Below are positions 27,035-35,650 of a DNA stretch of 64,000 bases, piece by piece. The notes under the pieces were generated by a model. That model was given only the letters and a program-made list of their open reading frames with translations. It made no database searches and was not told the DNA's origin. The stretch's first letter is position 1, and every line of letters starts with the position of its first letter. The translations under genes and the position numbers were made by a program. The stretch lies in the NCBI GenBank assembly GCA_016713365.1, contig JADJPG010000003.1, forward strand, positions 1-64,000, read 5' to 3'. Origin of the DNA: Verrucomicrobiota bacterium (GTDB lineage Bacteria; Verrucomicrobiota; Verrucomicrobiia; Limisphaerales; JADJPG01).

Positions 27035-28360
27035 CTAGAAATGAGACCCAGGTTTGTCGACCCGATTTGCGCGCACTACAAACCAACCCAACAAGAACCA
27101 GCTGGGCCAACTAATCGCAGGAATGTAGAGTCCAAATTCCACAAATCCCTGCAAAAAAACACCAAGCAACCCGAGAAACACCGAAAACCCGAGCCAATCA
27201 CCTTTACTTTTCCGATACAGTAAAACAAGGCCTGCTGACCAGAACGCCAAAAACGCCAACCCAGCTACGATTCCAGAGTCGGATGCCTGTTGGAGGTAGT
27301 CATTGTGAGCGAGCCGAGTCATCTCGGACTTGGGATCTTTGAGTTCTTTGTACCGAACCATGAAACTCCCCGGACCGGATCCGACAAATGGGAAATCCTT
27401 TATCGTTATCCAGGCTGCTTGCCAATAGTCCACCCGAGCGGACACGCTCGTCGCTCCGCGCCGGAAGTAGTCGTGATACTTCAAGGCAAAATCCAGCAGC
27501 CCCAAGGCAATAAGCCCAGAAATCACGATAACCCTCCATCTGGCGGAAATCTTGAGGTGAAGAAGCCCGGCGGCGATTTGAATCAGGGCGATCAGCCATC
27601 CCGCCTTGGAACCCGACCAATAAAGGCAGCTGATCGAAAGTCCAAGAATTGCCGTTGGGACCAACCACCGAATAGTGGTTGAAAAACCGCGAAGCGCACC
27701 CGCCAAACACCCCATCGAAACGGGAGTTAATAGCAGCAATGCGCCAGCAAAGGCGTTGGGATAGACCAACGTCGAATAGATGCGATTGCTCCCGATCTTT
27801 TGCAGAAACTCAGGGGGAAGGTCATTCCAATTGGGCAACGAATAGAGAAACCGACGTGTTTCCTCCAATCCTCCGAAGTGCTGTCGGAGACCAATCAGCA
27901 GAAGGACGGCGAACGCTCCTAACAATGCCATCCAGAAAGGTCCGAACCGGGAGATGTGAGTGAACGAGTAGACACCGACAAAGAACATCGCAACCGCAAC
28001 CCCGAAATGCGGAATAACCGCCCAGCAAAGAGCCGTATCGACTGCGTAAAAGGCGGAGATGATTTGCAAACCAAACCAGACCAAGGGCAGGGCCAGCCAG
28101 ACCCTCGAGATTCCGGTAACTTTCTTCGCAAAGAAAAGGCCGCCAAGCAGGACGACCAGCGCTAATCGATAGGCCCATGCCATCGGCCAAGGTGCAAGGA
28201 CCGCTTCCAAATAACTGGAAGGAGTGGCAATCTGCGCGTCCATAATCACTGGATTCCCCCACTTGATGAGCGCAAATGCGATAAACAACCCCACCAGTCC
28301 GCTGTAGATCGCCTCCCATCCGTTCACTGTTTGCGGAGTTACCTTTGAAGGCATGGCCAA
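27035..28360 (-). CDS. O-antigen ligase (Wzy/WaaL-like) family membrane protein
   Basis: A 441-residue polytopic membrane protein with about ten helices. The Wzy_C/O-antigen-ligase signature is visible near residues 330-375: DFPFVGSGPGSFMVRY, then RLAHNDYLQQASDSGIVAG. It probably joins O-antigen or other polysaccharide to lipid A, or polymerises repeats, on the periplasmic side. The start could also be the ATG two codons downstream (28354). It begins a transcript with aroQ. Confidence 0.85.
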   Translation of the reverse strand: MAMPSKVTPQTVNGWEAIYSGLVGLFIAFALIKWGNPVIMDAQIATPSSYLEAVLAPWPMAWAYRLALVVLLGGLFFAKKVTGISRVWLALPLVWFGLQIISAFYAVDTALCWAVIPHFGVAVAMFFVGVYSFTHISRFGPFWMALLGAFAVLLLIGLRQHFGGLEETRRFLYSLPNWNDLPPEFLQKIGSNRIYSTLVYPNAFAGALLLLTPVSMGCLAGALRGFSTTIRWLVPTAILGLSISCLYWSGSKAGWLIALIQIAAGLLHLKISARWRVIVISGLIALGLLDFALKYHDYFRRGATSVSARVDYWQAAWITIKDFPFVGSGPGSFMVRYKELKDPKSEMTRLAHNDYLQQASDSGIVAGLAFLAFWSAGLVLLYRKSKGDWLGFSVFLGLLGVFLQGFVEFGLYIPAISWPSWFLLGWFVVRANRVDKPGSHF

Positions 28361-28620
28361 TCCTTCGCCGAATGCCCCGCAGGGGTCAAACCCGCACGAT
28401 CATGCGAGGGACACGCATGAGCGTTTATCGCCCTCCGCTTGGCAATACTTCCGGATTGCAGGTTGGCCTGTGGTGTGCTGAGATGACTGATAGTCGTTCA
28501 CTCACGACTGAAGTATCGAATCAACTGTGATCATCACGCGCAAACACCACTGGCCAACCGCTGCGAATATTCTCCCGGCTCCCGGGTGTCCGTGGGTTTC
28601 GTGTCCCAGAATCATCCAGA
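28361..28620. other. Divergent intergenic region
   Basis: About 260 bases (326 counting to the GTG at 28687) between the divergent O-antigen ligase and beta-helix genes. It must hold their promoters. I see no confident -35/-10 pair, no terminator and no gene. Confidence 0.5.
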
Positions 28621-28686
28621 TTGACAGCGCCAATCTTGTTTACGGTTCATAAACCCTCTTTACAGCTCCCCTCCAAGTCGTACCCC

Positions 28687-30582
28687 GTGAGAATCTTGAT
28701 TTTGTTTCTCTTGTTCTCATTACAGCCCCTGAGTCGTGCTGCGATCTCGGGCTATTTGGATATGGAGGGCGGATCGAACCGCGAGGCCGTTACCACCAAC
28801 ATTCTAAACGCAGCAACGCGGGGAACCGGTGGGTCATGGTCGGTGAATACCCCTCTTACTCACCTGCTGGTCAGCACTTCGTTCGAGAGACCGCTGCTCC
28901 GGCCGGTGACCGTGGGGAGTTCGATTTACAACGACACTCAATCGTCGAGAAGCTTCGTGTATACCAATACAGCCTTCCGTCAATTCGCCACCTACAAGTT
29001 TGCCCAAAAGACTCCCAAACTCTCGTTCGGTCTCTACATGCGGTTGTCCGGATTCCGTAGCATGGACCACAGTTTTGACTTCGTCGCGGTTGAAGCCGGT
29101 GGCGATTTCCTCGTCGTCAACTTTCAAGACCGCGGTTCTGGTCTCGCCTATCGCGTCCACACGCTGGACCAAAACAACGTGGGCCCTGGTGGAGCAGGCT
29201 TGGGTGTTCCAGTGCCAGTGGCACAGAACAAAACGTACTGGATAACGTGCCTGTGGGATAAGGCCAACCTCGTGGCGACCCTCAAGGTTTACGATCCAGA
29301 AACTTGGCTCCTCGTCGGCACCAGCACCAACGTCACACTCAGTCGCGACGCTGAAAACATTTGCATCGGCCGCTATGACAATCACGGCGGCGCAGTTCAA
29401 AACTCCTCGACCTACTTCGATGATCTCATCTGGGATGTCACTGGTGCCTCCTATCCACTCTTTCCCGCCTCGAGAACCATCGTTGCGAACTCAGCCGCGC
29501 GGGCAGCAGTGGAGACGGCTTATAGCTCAGCTTCATCTGGTGACACCGTTCTCATTCCTTCCGGGAGCAATGCCTGGACAAGCTCGTTGAACCTTTCCAA
29601 AGCCTCCGTCACCATTTCCGGCATGGGGAGCAATACCTGCATCATCACCAACATCAGCGGTGGCAATGCCACTTTCAATGTCACGGGCGCCTTCACCACG
29701 ATCAGCAATCTGCAGATCACTGGAATCCCGGGAGGGAACAACGGGCAAGGCGTCTCGACAGAAACCAAATACGTCCGCCTTTCGCACCTGCTGATTCGCG
29801 AACTTGCAGACGGGACATTTTTCAACGGCTACGGACTCATCGACCATTGTATCTTCATCAACTGCTCCCACATGGGACGCCACTTCGGCTACTCCCCCGG
29901 AGGAGGCGTGGTGCGCGCCGAGCAATATCCCCTTCCCTTCAACAGCACCAACTACGTCGTGTGGGAAGATTGCGGCATTGAGATCACGCCCAACATGACC
30001 TCGTCCGCCGGATCATCCATCGTCCTCTTCTCCTCGCAAGAAGCCGCCAGCTACATCGTTCGCCACAGCAACATCAAGGTGAGCAAACTCAATATCGCTC
30101 CTGCGTTCGATTACCACGGGAATGATCCCGGCATCGCAAACCTGCGCGGCGTCTGCGGAGGCCAAATCTACAAGGTGAACTTCACCATCGTACCACCAGC
30201 CACTTTCTACGGAAAGTTCGTGGACGTCCGCGGCGGTCAACTCCTCGTCTACTCCAACACCATCACCGGATTCGATGTTCTCGATAACGTCTACCTCCGC
30301 GAGGAAGACTCGGCGAATCCTCCCACCGATCGAGTCGAGAACACCTACGTCTTCCAAAATTTTGAAGGACCTTCCGGAACGTCACCGATGGCGCCAATCG
30401 TCGATCCGGGTGCCGCCAGCAAAATTGTTCTGAACACTCATTTCTTCACCCGGGCCCCTTCCGGATCCTATTCGTCCTGGAGCCTTCCCTACCCTCATCC
30501 CTGGACCGGAGGCGTGGCACCAACGAACGGCGCGCCCGTCCAGCCCGTCGCCCCGCGGAGCCTCCGGATCATCGCGCGGTAG
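28687..30582 (+). CDS. Secreted LamG-like plus parallel beta-helix protein
   Basis: About 631 residues with a signal peptide (ILILFLLFSLQPLSRA). Residues about 20-260 look like a concanavalin-type (LamG) sandwich; about 285-600 contain repeating short strands with Asn/Thr/Gly ladders (TISNLQITGIPGG, LIDHCIFINCSHM, VYSNTITGFDVL), as in right-handed beta-helix proteins of the pectate-lyase superfamily. No catalytic motif is certain; polysaccharide binding or cleavage is possible. The frame opens at a TTG at 28621; I chose the GTG at 28687 for its signal peptide, which is uncertain. Confidence 0.72.
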   Translation: MRILILFLLFSLQPLSRAAISGYLDMEGGSNREAVTTNILNAATRGTGGSWSVNTPLTHLLVSTSFERPLLRPVTVGSSIYNDTQSSRSFVYTNTAFRQFATYKFAQKTPKLSFGLYMRLSGFRSMDHSFDFVAVEAGGDFLVVNFQDRGSGLAYRVHTLDQNNVGPGGAGLGVPVPVAQNKTYWITCLWDKANLVATLKVYDPETWLLVGTSTNVTLSRDAENICIGRYDNHGGAVQNSSTYFDDLIWDVTGASYPLFPASRTIVANSAARAAVETAYSSASSGDTVLIPSGSNAWTSSLNLSKASVTISGMGSNTCIITNISGGNATFNVTGAFTTISNLQITGIPGGNNGQGVSTETKYVRLSHLLIRELADGTFFNGYGLIDHCIFINCSHMGRHFGYSPGGGVVRAEQYPLPFNSTNYVVWEDCGIEITPNMTSSAGSSIVLFSSQEAASYIVRHSNIKVSKLNIAPAFDYHGNDPGIANLRGVCGGQIYKVNFTIVPPATFYGKFVDVRGGQLLVYSNTITGFDVLDNVYLREEDSANPPTDRVENTYVFQNFEGPSGTSPMAPIVDPGAASKIVLNTHFFTRAPSGSYSSWSLPYPHPWTGGVAPTNGAPVQPVAPRSLRIIAR

Positions 30583-30708
30583 TTGCCGCAACTGCACGCA
30601 CTCCAGCCTCCCGGGATCTACCGCGCCCGCACAAACTCCATTTCGCAGCATCGCAATTGCCTTCCCATCAGTTCGTGATCATGATGCGTCCGACCACGAC
30701 ACCATCCT
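30583..30708. other. Intergenic region
   Basis: A 126-base spacer between two same-strand genes for secreted proteins. No gene or terminator is seen. Confidence 0.4.
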
Positions 30709-32127
30709 ATGTCTCGCATCGCTTCACTCTGCCTGCTGCTTTGTCTCTCGCTGCTCGCCTTTCCTGAATTGCTCGCCCAGCCGCCCCGGTCGCTCTTTAT
30801 TGAAGGCTACGCCGGGCGAATGAGCTACGCCGCCGGTCAGGATGCAGAGCTCCACATCTCCACCAGCGCCGCGCAATTCTCGATCGAGCTCCGCCGCATT
30901 GGCGCCACCAATGAGCTGGTCTGGACCAAGCGAAATGTGACTGGTACCGAACATCCAATTCCAGAAGACGCTTCATCTCACGGCTGTCGCTGGCCAGTGA
31001 CGTTGCGTGTACCCATCGCTGACACCTGGCGTAGCGGATACTATGTCGCTTCGCTTCGCGCCGAGGATGGCGGTGGTGACTACACTCATCGAGGCCGTCG
31101 CACGGCGGAAAGCGATCTCTATTTCGTCGTGCGCCCGAAAGTTCCCGGAAGCAACAGCAAGATACTGCTGCAGCTCTCTGCCAACACCTACAATGCCTAC
31201 AACAACTGGGGCGGCTTCAGTCTTTATGCTTACAACGGACGCGCCAAGAACCAGGGCAGCCGGGTCTCGTTTCATCGGCCGGGCGGCTCGCAGTTCTTCA
31301 ACTGGGAACACGCATTCGTCGTGTGGGCGGAACGCAATGGCTACGAGCTCGACTACGCGGTGAATTACGATCTCGAACTCATTCCCCGCCTGCTCGACGC
31401 CTATAAACTCGTGGTCAGCGTGGGCCACGACGAATACTGGTCGGCAGCGATGCGCGATGCTGCGGAGGCTTTCATCGGTCGCGGTGGCAACATGGCCTTC
31501 TTCAGCGGCAATGCCGTGTGCTGGCAGGTCCGAAGCGAGGACGACGGGAACGCCCTCGTTTGTTGGAAACAGAATTACTTTCAAGACCCTGTGTTCAAAT
31601 CCGGCGATCACAAGACCCTCTCTTCACTCTGGAGTCATCACCTCGTGAAGCGCCCTGAGAACAACCTCACGGGAGTCGGCTTTCTCTGGGGTGGCTACCG
31701 CAAGAGTCACGGTCAGTTCATGGACGACCCGGCCGAGTTCACCGTCCACCGGCCGGACCATTGGGTGTTCTCGGGGACGAACCTTAAACGCGACGACAAA
31801 TTCGGCGGCAAGGACACAATCGTCGGCTACGAATGTGACGGTTGCGAGCTGACGTGGCGCGACGGCCTGCCCTTTGCCACTCATCGCGACGGCACGCCTG
31901 AGGCGTTTACCGTGCTTTCCACCTGCCCCGTTCGCTGGCACCCGGACGACGCGGAATGGTACGAGCGTTGGGAAAAGGGCCGCACCGGAAACGCCGTGAT
32001 GGGAGTCTACACCCGGGGCGGCACGGTATTCACGTCCGGCACCACGGACTGGGCTCACGGCTTACGCGGAGGCGACAAGTCCGTCGAACAGATTACCAGA
32101 AATCTTCTCGACCGATTGGGCAAATAA
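30709..32127 (+). CDS. Secreted N,N-dimethylformamidase beta-subunit-like protein
   Basis: A 472-residue protein with a signal peptide (LCLLLCLSLLAFPELLA). The segment LQLSANTYNAYNNWGGFSLYAY, the VSVGHDEYWSAAMRDAAEAFIGRGGNMAFFSGN block and the later TVLSTCPVRW and GTTDWAHGL match the dimethylformamidase large-subunit C-terminal domain, a glutamine-amidotransferase-like fold. Most members in environmental bacteria are not true DMF hydrolases, so the amide substrate is unknown. Export is unusual for the characterised enzyme. It stands between the beta-helix gene and the sensor kinase. Confidence 0.78.
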   Translation: MSRIASLCLLLCLSLLAFPELLAQPPRSLFIEGYAGRMSYAAGQDAELHISTSAAQFSIELRRIGATNELVWTKRNVTGTEHPIPEDASSHGCRWPVTLRVPIADTWRSGYYVASLRAEDGGGDYTHRGRRTAESDLYFVVRPKVPGSNSKILLQLSANTYNAYNNWGGFSLYAYNGRAKNQGSRVSFHRPGGSQFFNWEHAFVVWAERNGYELDYAVNYDLELIPRLLDAYKLVVSVGHDEYWSAAMRDAAEAFIGRGGNMAFFSGNAVCWQVRSEDDGNALVCWKQNYFQDPVFKSGDHKTLSSLWSHHLVKRPENNLTGVGFLWGGYRKSHGQFMDDPAEFTVHRPDHWVFSGTNLKRDDKFGGKDTIVGYECDGCELTWRDGLPFATHRDGTPEAFTVLSTCPVRWHPDDAEWYERWEKGRTGNAVMGVYTRGGTVFTSGTTDWAHGLRGGDKSVEQITRNLLDRLGK

Positions 32128-32188
32128 TCCGGGAGCACTCGATGAACCTTTGGAACCAACACGAAGTTGCTGACTCAGATCAGCAGGT

Positions 32189-35100
32189 ATGTTCTCATTT
32201 CTCAGCATGAATGCTCCGGTTTGCCGCTGGGCTTGGGTCTGCATATTCCTATCCTGCCTCCGTCTCGACGCGCAGACTCCGTCATCGCCTCCGGACAGAA
32301 ACTCCGGCGTCACGCCAATTACGACAACGCTCGGTGTTCAGCAGCTTGCCCCGAACGACGCCGCCCAGCAGCTTCCCGTCAAGATTCGCGGCATTGTCAC
32401 CTTCTCCCAACCCTGGTGGCGCTTGCTGTTCGTGCAGGACGACACGGGCGGCATTTTTTGTGAACCAGCCGGCCTCGTCACCTTTCCGCCCGCCGGTCAT
32501 CTCGTCGATTTGGAAGGCAGCACCACTCCGGGCGCCTACCTTCCCGTGGTCATCGTCAAGAGTCTGACTGATTTGGGCCCGGGTAAACTTCCTACCAGCC
32601 AGCCGGCTTCGGCCGCCCAGTTATGGAAGGGAGAGTTCGATGGCGATCTGGTCCAGGTTTCCGGGCATGTCGCTTCCGCCGTCACCCAAAACATTCCCAC
32701 ACCCTTCCTCGACCTGCGGTTGATCAGTGAAGGGCGCACCATCCAAGCCTCGGTGCTCGGAATCTCGAACATCCACCCCGCCACCCTGCTTGGCAGTCAT
32801 GTCGAACTTCAAGGTGTCTACGGACCCAAGATGAACGATCAGAGAAAGATTTCCGGGGTGGGACTTCTTTCGGCCCAGGCCGGGATGTTCCGGGTCATCT
32901 CAAATGCGAACGATATCGCAACGACGCTGCCGCTGCGGACTGTGTCGGACCTGCGAACCAGCACCAATCAGCTGTTGCGCGTCCACGGAATCGTCGTGAT
33001 CGGCGGCACCAACGATTTCTGGCTGGCGGACAACCACGGCGGCATCAACGTAAGCCTCTCGTCACCTCGAATCATCCATCGCGGTGACGAACTGGAAGTG
33101 CTCGGAGTTCAGAACAAGGAGGGACGCGAATCTCGACTCTCGCTCCTGCAAATCCTTTCCTCCAGTCCCGGAGCGATCCCAAAGGCCGAGAAGTTGCCGG
33201 TGGACAAATTGTTCGATCCCCACCGCCACGGGCAGATGATTCAAACCGAAGGCACGTTTCTCCACCGCGTCCCCAGTTATTATGGGGACATCCTCGTCTT
33301 CCGGGAAGGCGAGCGCAGCTTTGAAGCCCGACTGCGTTTCAATAGCGAGCGCTCCGTCCGCATGCTCGCCGCCGGCGCCCAGGTGCGCCTCACCGGCGTG
33401 CTTCGCATGCAAACGGCAGACGTCGGTCTGGACGCGTCGCCGCGCGTGCTCATCGACCAGCCGTCCGATTTGGAAATCGTAAACCCTGCTCCGCTTTCCG
33501 CAGAGAGACTCTACATCATCGCGAGCACGCTTGCCGCGCTCCTCGGCGCGGGCCTCATTGCGCTGGGCGTTGCCCACCGGCGGCTCAAGGACTCCACCCA
33601 CCGTCTCTCGGCCACCGAGAGTGATCTTCGGGATCTCAACGCGGATTTGGAACGTCGCATCGCCGCGCGCACGCAAGAGCTGGAGCGCTCCAACTCCCAG
33701 CTCAGCCGGGAGATAGCCGAGCGCAAACACACCGAGCAGACGCTGGCGGAGAATGAACAAAGGTTTCGCCTCCTCGTGGAGCAGATCAACACGACCGTCT
33801 GGGAGTTTGATCCCATGCTGGACCGGATGCTCTACGTGTCGCCCCAGGCCGCCCGGTTCGGCTATGCCATAGAAGACTGGCTCACGCCCGGCTTCTGGAA
33901 GGATCACATCCATCCCGACGATCGGGACTTCGCCATCAATTTCTGCGTCGTCGAAACAACCAAGGGCCTCAACCACGAACTGCAATATCGCTTCGCCAAG
34001 GCAGACGGCAGCTACGTCTGGATCGATGACAAGGTCGCGGTAGAAACACGCAGTGATGGCTCGCGACTGCTCCGCGGCGTGTTCATCGACATCACAGTGC
34101 AAAAGGAACGCGAGGAAGCGCTTCGCCAGAGCGAGGAACGATTCGCCAAGGCATTCCATGCCAGTCCCTCCATCGTAGTCATCAACCGCAAGTCCGACGC
34201 TCGATACCTCGACGTCAACGAGCGCTTCGTCCAGGTAATGGGCTACACGCGCGAGGAGATCATTGGCCGAACCTCCCTCGAACTCGGCATCTGGGTGGAT
34301 CCGAACCAGCGCTGCGAGATTATGGCGCAGCTCGAAGCCGGACAAACGATCCAGAACGTCGAGTGTGGTTTCCGTGCCAAATCGGGAGCCCGCCACACCA
34401 TGCTCCTTTCGATCGAAACGATCGTGATCGGAGGCGAGTCCTGTCTGCTCAGGATCAACAACGACATTACCGACCTCAAGAAGGCCGAGTCTTTGCGCCG
34501 CGCTCAGAATCTTGTCCTCGAGATGATCGCCCAGGGGGCGCCGTTGAGTGACACCCTCACTGAACTGGTCTCCGCCATCGAAGCGCAGGCCGAGGGAATG
34601 CTCTGCTCCATCCTGCTCCTGTCAAAAGACGGCAAGCACCTCCACAACGGCGCCGCCCCCAGCCTGCCGGATGCCTACAACCGCCAAATTGATGGTCTGA
34701 CCATCGGTCCGAATGTCGGCTCATGCGGCACGGCGGCCCACTTCGGAGAACCGGTGTTCGTGGAAGACATCCTCACCGACCCTCGATGGGCATCCTTCCG
34801 GGACGCCGCCGAACCGCACGGGCTCCGCTCCTGCTGGTCCACTCCCATATTCGATGCCCAACACCGCCTGCTCGGCACTTTCGCGATCTATTACAAAACA
34901 CCGGGAAGCCCCACCGAAGAGCATCTGAGATTGATTCAAACCGCCACACACTCCGCGGCGATCTGCATTCGCCGGGCGACCGATGAAGAATCACTGCGGG
35001 AAAGCCAGCAGGCGTTGCTTCGCCAGAACGCCCTGCTCAACGAGATGGAGGAACTCGCGGAAATCGGCGCATGGTCCCATATCGTCGACACCGATACGGT

Positions 35101-35650
35101 AACTTGTTCCGACCAGATTTTTCGGATCTACGAGCTGCCTCTCGCCACAGCACTGTCCGTCGAACAGGCAATGTGCCACTACCCTCCGAGAGCCCGCCCC
35201 GTCATCACCGCCGCGATCGAGAAAGCCGGGTGCACCGGCCAGCCGTGGGATCTCGAGCTTCCATTCATCACCGCCAAAGGCAACCCGCGCTGGGTCCGGG
35301 TTCAGGGCAAGGCAGAGCTAGTGGAAGGAGAACCCGCCCGTCTCCATGGTTCCTTTCAGGACATTACCCCGCGCAAGAGAATCGAAGAAGCGCTGCGCTC
35401 CAGCGAAGAACGGTTCGCGAAAGCCTTCCAACTCAGCCCCGCCATCACCGTCATTACCCGCCGCTCGGATGGTCGCTACATTGATGTCAACGCGCGGTTC
35501 ACCGAACTCCTGGGCTACACCCGGGAAGAGTCCTTGGGTCGAACCTCGATCGAGATCGGGCTCTGGGCAGACCCGGAAACGCGCCGAAATGCTCGGGTTG
35601 GTCGAGAGATACGGCTACGCGCGCGATGTCGAATGCGAGTACCGCGATAA
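32189..35650 (+). CDS. Hybrid sensor histidine kinase, N-terminal part (frameshifted)
   Basis: This frame (1153 residues) ends inside a PAS domain and continues in another frame from about 35589 to 37802. Signal-peptide-like residues 1-31 precede an extracytoplasmic region of about 400 residues with OB-fold-like beta repeats (IRGIVTFSQPWWRLLFVQDDTGG, VHGIVVIGGTNDFWLADNHGG). A membrane helix lies at about 441-462, then a coiled coil, PAS (about 525), PAS (about 647), GAF (about 770-930), PAS (about 945) and the start of a fourth PAS (1071). The start may be 32189 or the ATG at 32207. The last 20 residues (RNARVGREIRLRARC) are out-of-frame sequence. Confidence 0.85.
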   Translation: MFSFLSMNAPVCRWAWVCIFLSCLRLDAQTPSSPPDRNSGVTPITTTLGVQQLAPNDAAQQLPVKIRGIVTFSQPWWRLLFVQDDTGGIFCEPAGLVTFPPAGHLVDLEGSTTPGAYLPVVIVKSLTDLGPGKLPTSQPASAAQLWKGEFDGDLVQVSGHVASAVTQNIPTPFLDLRLISEGRTIQASVLGISNIHPATLLGSHVELQGVYGPKMNDQRKISGVGLLSAQAGMFRVISNANDIATTLPLRTVSDLRTSTNQLLRVHGIVVIGGTNDFWLADNHGGINVSLSSPRIIHRGDELEVLGVQNKEGRESRLSLLQILSSSPGAIPKAEKLPVDKLFDPHRHGQMIQTEGTFLHRVPSYYGDILVFREGERSFEARLRFNSERSVRMLAAGAQVRLTGVLRMQTADVGLDASPRVLIDQPSDLEIVNPAPLSAERLYIIASTLAALLGAGLIALGVAHRRLKDSTHRLSATESDLRDLNADLERRIAARTQELERSNSQLSREIAERKHTEQTLAENEQRFRLLVEQINTTVWEFDPMLDRMLYVSPQAARFGYAIEDWLTPGFWKDHIHPDDRDFAINFCVVETTKGLNHELQYRFAKADGSYVWIDDKVAVETRSDGSRLLRGVFIDITVQKEREEALRQSEERFAKAFHASPSIVVINRKSDARYLDVNERFVQVMGYTREEIIGRTSLELGIWVDPNQRCEIMAQLEAGQTIQNVECGFRAKSGARHTMLLSIETIVIGGESCLLRINNDITDLKKAESLRRAQNLVLEMIAQGAPLSDTLTELVSAIEAQAEGMLCSILLLSKDGKHLHNGAAPSLPDAYNRQIDGLTIGPNVGSCGTAAHFGEPVFVEDILTDPRWASFRDAAEPHGLRSCWSTPIFDAQHRLLGTFAIYYKTPGSPTEEHLRLIQTATHSAAICIRRATDEESLRESQQALLRQNALLNEMEELAEIGAWSHIVDTDTVTCSDQIFRIYELPLATALSVEQAMCHYPPRARPVITAAIEKAGCTGQPWDLELPFITAKGNPRWVRVQGKAELVEGEPARLHGSFQDITPRKRIEEALRSSEERFAKAFQLSPAITVITRRSDGRYIDVNARFTELLGYTREESLGRTSIEIGLWADPETRRNARVGREIRLRARCRMRVPR

